Position numbers and translations under genes: made by a program
The notes under the pieces: model-generated
Told to the model about the DNA's origin: nothing
The model's database searches: none
What the model saw: the letters and a program-made list of their open reading frames with translations, nothing else
Shown here: one piece after another, positions 63,200 through 64,000 of the stretch
Numbering within the stretch: position 1 is the stretch's first letter
Layout: every line of letters begins with the position of its first letter
Source of the DNA: Rhizobacter terrae
GTDB lineage: Bacteria; Pseudomonadota; Gammaproteobacteria; Burkholderiales; Burkholderiaceae_C
Length of the DNA stretch: 64,000 nt
Reading direction: 5' to 3'
NCBI RefSeq assembly: GCF_003852895.1
Contig: NZ_QUSW01000002.1
Coordinates: 868,001 to 932,000, forward strand

Positions 63200-63225
63200 A
63201 AAGGGCGGAGATGTCTCCGCCCTTT
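63200..63225 (-). terminator. strong hairpin after the precursor gene
   Basis: AAAGGGCGGAGA and its exact complement TCTCCGCCCTTT with a 2-base loop. On the transcribed strand it is followed by TTTTCTC. It is 14 bp after the precursor stop and ahead of the CPBP gene, fitting a partial terminator that gives more precursor than exporter mRNA. Confidence 0.75.
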
Positions 63226-63238
63226 AGGCTACATGGCT

Positions 63239-63619
63239 TTACCCATGCACGTGGTTGACATTGCTCGCCACAATCAACCAGTCGTTCGGAACGATGAGCT
63301 CAAACCGATTGATTGTCCCAGCCCCACCACTTCCGCCCGGAGCCGGCGTACCCTCCGGCGTTCCGGGATGAGTTTTGATGTATTCATCGGCCAGTTTGCA
63401 TGCCTTCTCGCTACCCACCATGGAGCAGAAGAAGGCAGCAATCGCGCCGCCAATTGCGTCGACAGTCTTTTCCAGGCTCCCGGAGATGTCGATCTTGATG
63501 TCGATGTTCACGCCGACCTTGCTGAGTTCGGTGATTGTCAGGCCATTTCCCGACATGCCGACCGCCGGAGCGGTACCACCTGCGACACAGCGGATTTCGT
63601 CAGAAGAAATTTTTCTCAT
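63239..63619 (-). CDS. double-glycine leader precursor (bacteriocin-like)
   Basis: A 126-residue protein beginning MRKISSDEIRCVAGG/TAP. The short leader ending in Gly14-Gly15 with hydrophobic Ile9 and Val12 at leader spacing is the cleavage signal for C39 exporters. The mature part would be 111 residues. It has a Gly-rich central helix (AIGGAIAAFFCSMVG), two Cys in the mature part (a possible disulfide), a Pro/Gly-rich linker (about 84-100) and a beta-like tail (RFELIVPNDWLIVASNVNHVHG). It resembles large class II/microcin-type peptides, but no specific family is recognised. It is followed at once by a hairpin and by the CPBP and exporter genes. Confidence 0.72.
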   Translation of the reverse strand: MRKISSDEIRCVAGGTAPAVGMSGNGLTITELSKVGVNIDIKIDISGSLEKTVDAIGGAIAAFFCSMVGSEKACKLADEYIKTHPGTPEGTPAPGGSGGAGTINRFELIVPNDWLIVASNVNHVHG

Positions 63620-63682
63620 GTCTTTAGAGTCTCACATTTCCGGCGGCATGCGGCGCCGGTTCCGCCTCCCGAGGTTCGCGCG

Positions 63683-64000
63683 TCAGCCGTCCGGACCGGC
63701 CTTTCGCGCATGCTCTGGAATTCTTGAGGACGCGCCAACCGCGAACATTGGTTCGAGCATCCATTCCAAAATGGAACGACGATCCTGTAGAACGTCTGCC
63801 TCCAGTGACAGCCCAGGTCTGAGCTTGTGCTGCTCACCGTAGGCCGAAATCGACTGGACATCCAACTTCACTGTCATCCGATAAAGAGGCTCATTGGATT
63901 GGGTTGCCGCCAAGAGCGTCTGTCCCTGTCCTGCGGGAAGGTCCTGGGGATTGAAGGGCGTTCGGCTGATGGAAGAGATTTCGCCCGAGTGAAGCCCGAA
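63683..64000 (-). CDS. HlyD-type membrane fusion protein (partial, C-terminal end)
   Basis: An open frame enters from the right edge and gives the last roughly 105 residues of a periplasmic adaptor. HSGEISSISRTPFNPQDLPA, YRMTVKLDVQSISAYGEQHK and LRPGLSLEADVLQDRRSILEWMLEP are the typical C-terminal features of HlyD-family proteins that partner C39 ABC exporters. It should link the exporter to an outer-membrane channel. The 5' end is outside the window, so the true start cannot be given. Confidence 0.85.
   Translation of the reverse strand, partial: FGLHSGEISSISRTPFNPQDLPAGQGQTLLAATQSNEPLYRMTVKLDVQSISAYGEQHKLRPGLSLEADVLQDRRSILEWMLEPMFAVGASSRIPEHARKAGPDG

Overview
The window is a high-GC chromosomal segment from a Gram-negative bacterium, most likely a betaproteobacterium of the Burkholderiales (Comamonadaceae, Variovorax-like). 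That placement is inference. It rests on strong G/C bias at third codon positions, the type VI secretion system (T6SS) gene order and accessory genes (an FHA-TagF-PpkA-PppA set, a TIGR02270-type HEAT protein, a DUF2169/DUF4150 cargo module) and the many LysR-regulated metabolic loci. No rRNA, tRNA, CRISPR array or intact insertion sequence was seen.

Layout. Positions 1-9210 hold mixed accessory and metabolic genes: a secreted GH44-type glycoside hydrolase lipoprotein with a hexanucleotide-encoded Ala-Pro linker, a TetA-like efflux pump with a divergent TetR regulator, a bacteriohemerythrin, a tautomerase/carboxymuconolactone decarboxylase/DUF4865 group with a divergent LysR regulator, and a small alarmone-hydrolase-like gene. 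Positions 9334-16814 (+ strand) hold the first T6SS operon, tssJ-tssK-tssL-tssM-tagF, which encodes the membrane complex, the baseplate adaptor TssK and a post-translational regulator. Positions 16860-26804 are a non-T6SS block: LysR/MFS/CMD, gshA, a class II amidotransferase, an orphan membrane protein with a disordered N-terminus, a VOC protein, an alpha/beta hydrolase and an MFS transporter. Positions 27432-31736 carry a single large gene of visibly lower GC. Its product joins a DUF4297/Cap4-like nuclease signature, a STAND NTPase and a long helical-repeat domain, the architecture of antiphage Avs proteins.

Positions 31867-60043 (mostly - strand) hold the second and larger T6SS block. Read in the direction of transcription it runs tssA-tssB-tssC-hcp-hcp2-tagJ-tssE, two papain-like small proteins, tssF-tssG-clpV; then vgrG-DUF6484-DUF2169-ketosynthase-like-DUF4150 effector-beta-propeller; then the Ser/Thr kinase, a NodB deacetylase lipoprotein and a TPR lipoprotein; then TIGR02270-FHA(tagH)-phosphatase(pppA). 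All thirteen tss core functions are present across the two blocks. A 9-bp word (TGACTTTCG on the minus strand) lies 57-84 nt upstream of the first gene of each of the four minus-strand sub-operons (tssA, vgrG, kinase, TIGR02270) and is a candidate common control element.

Positions 60246-64000 form a lower-GC bacteriocin-like export cassette. It has a partial HlyD-type membrane fusion protein, a 126-residue protein with a double-glycine leader, a CPBP intramembrane protease and a C39-peptidase ABC exporter. A strong hairpin lies directly after the precursor gene.

Taken together the window is largely an interbacterial-competition and defence region: a complete T6SS with at least two candidate cargo modules, a putative bacteriocin system, and a putative antiphage STAND protein. 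Coordinates of starts were chosen from Shine-Dalgarno sequences, gene overlaps and family N-termini read by eye. Family names are from recognised motifs, not from database searches.
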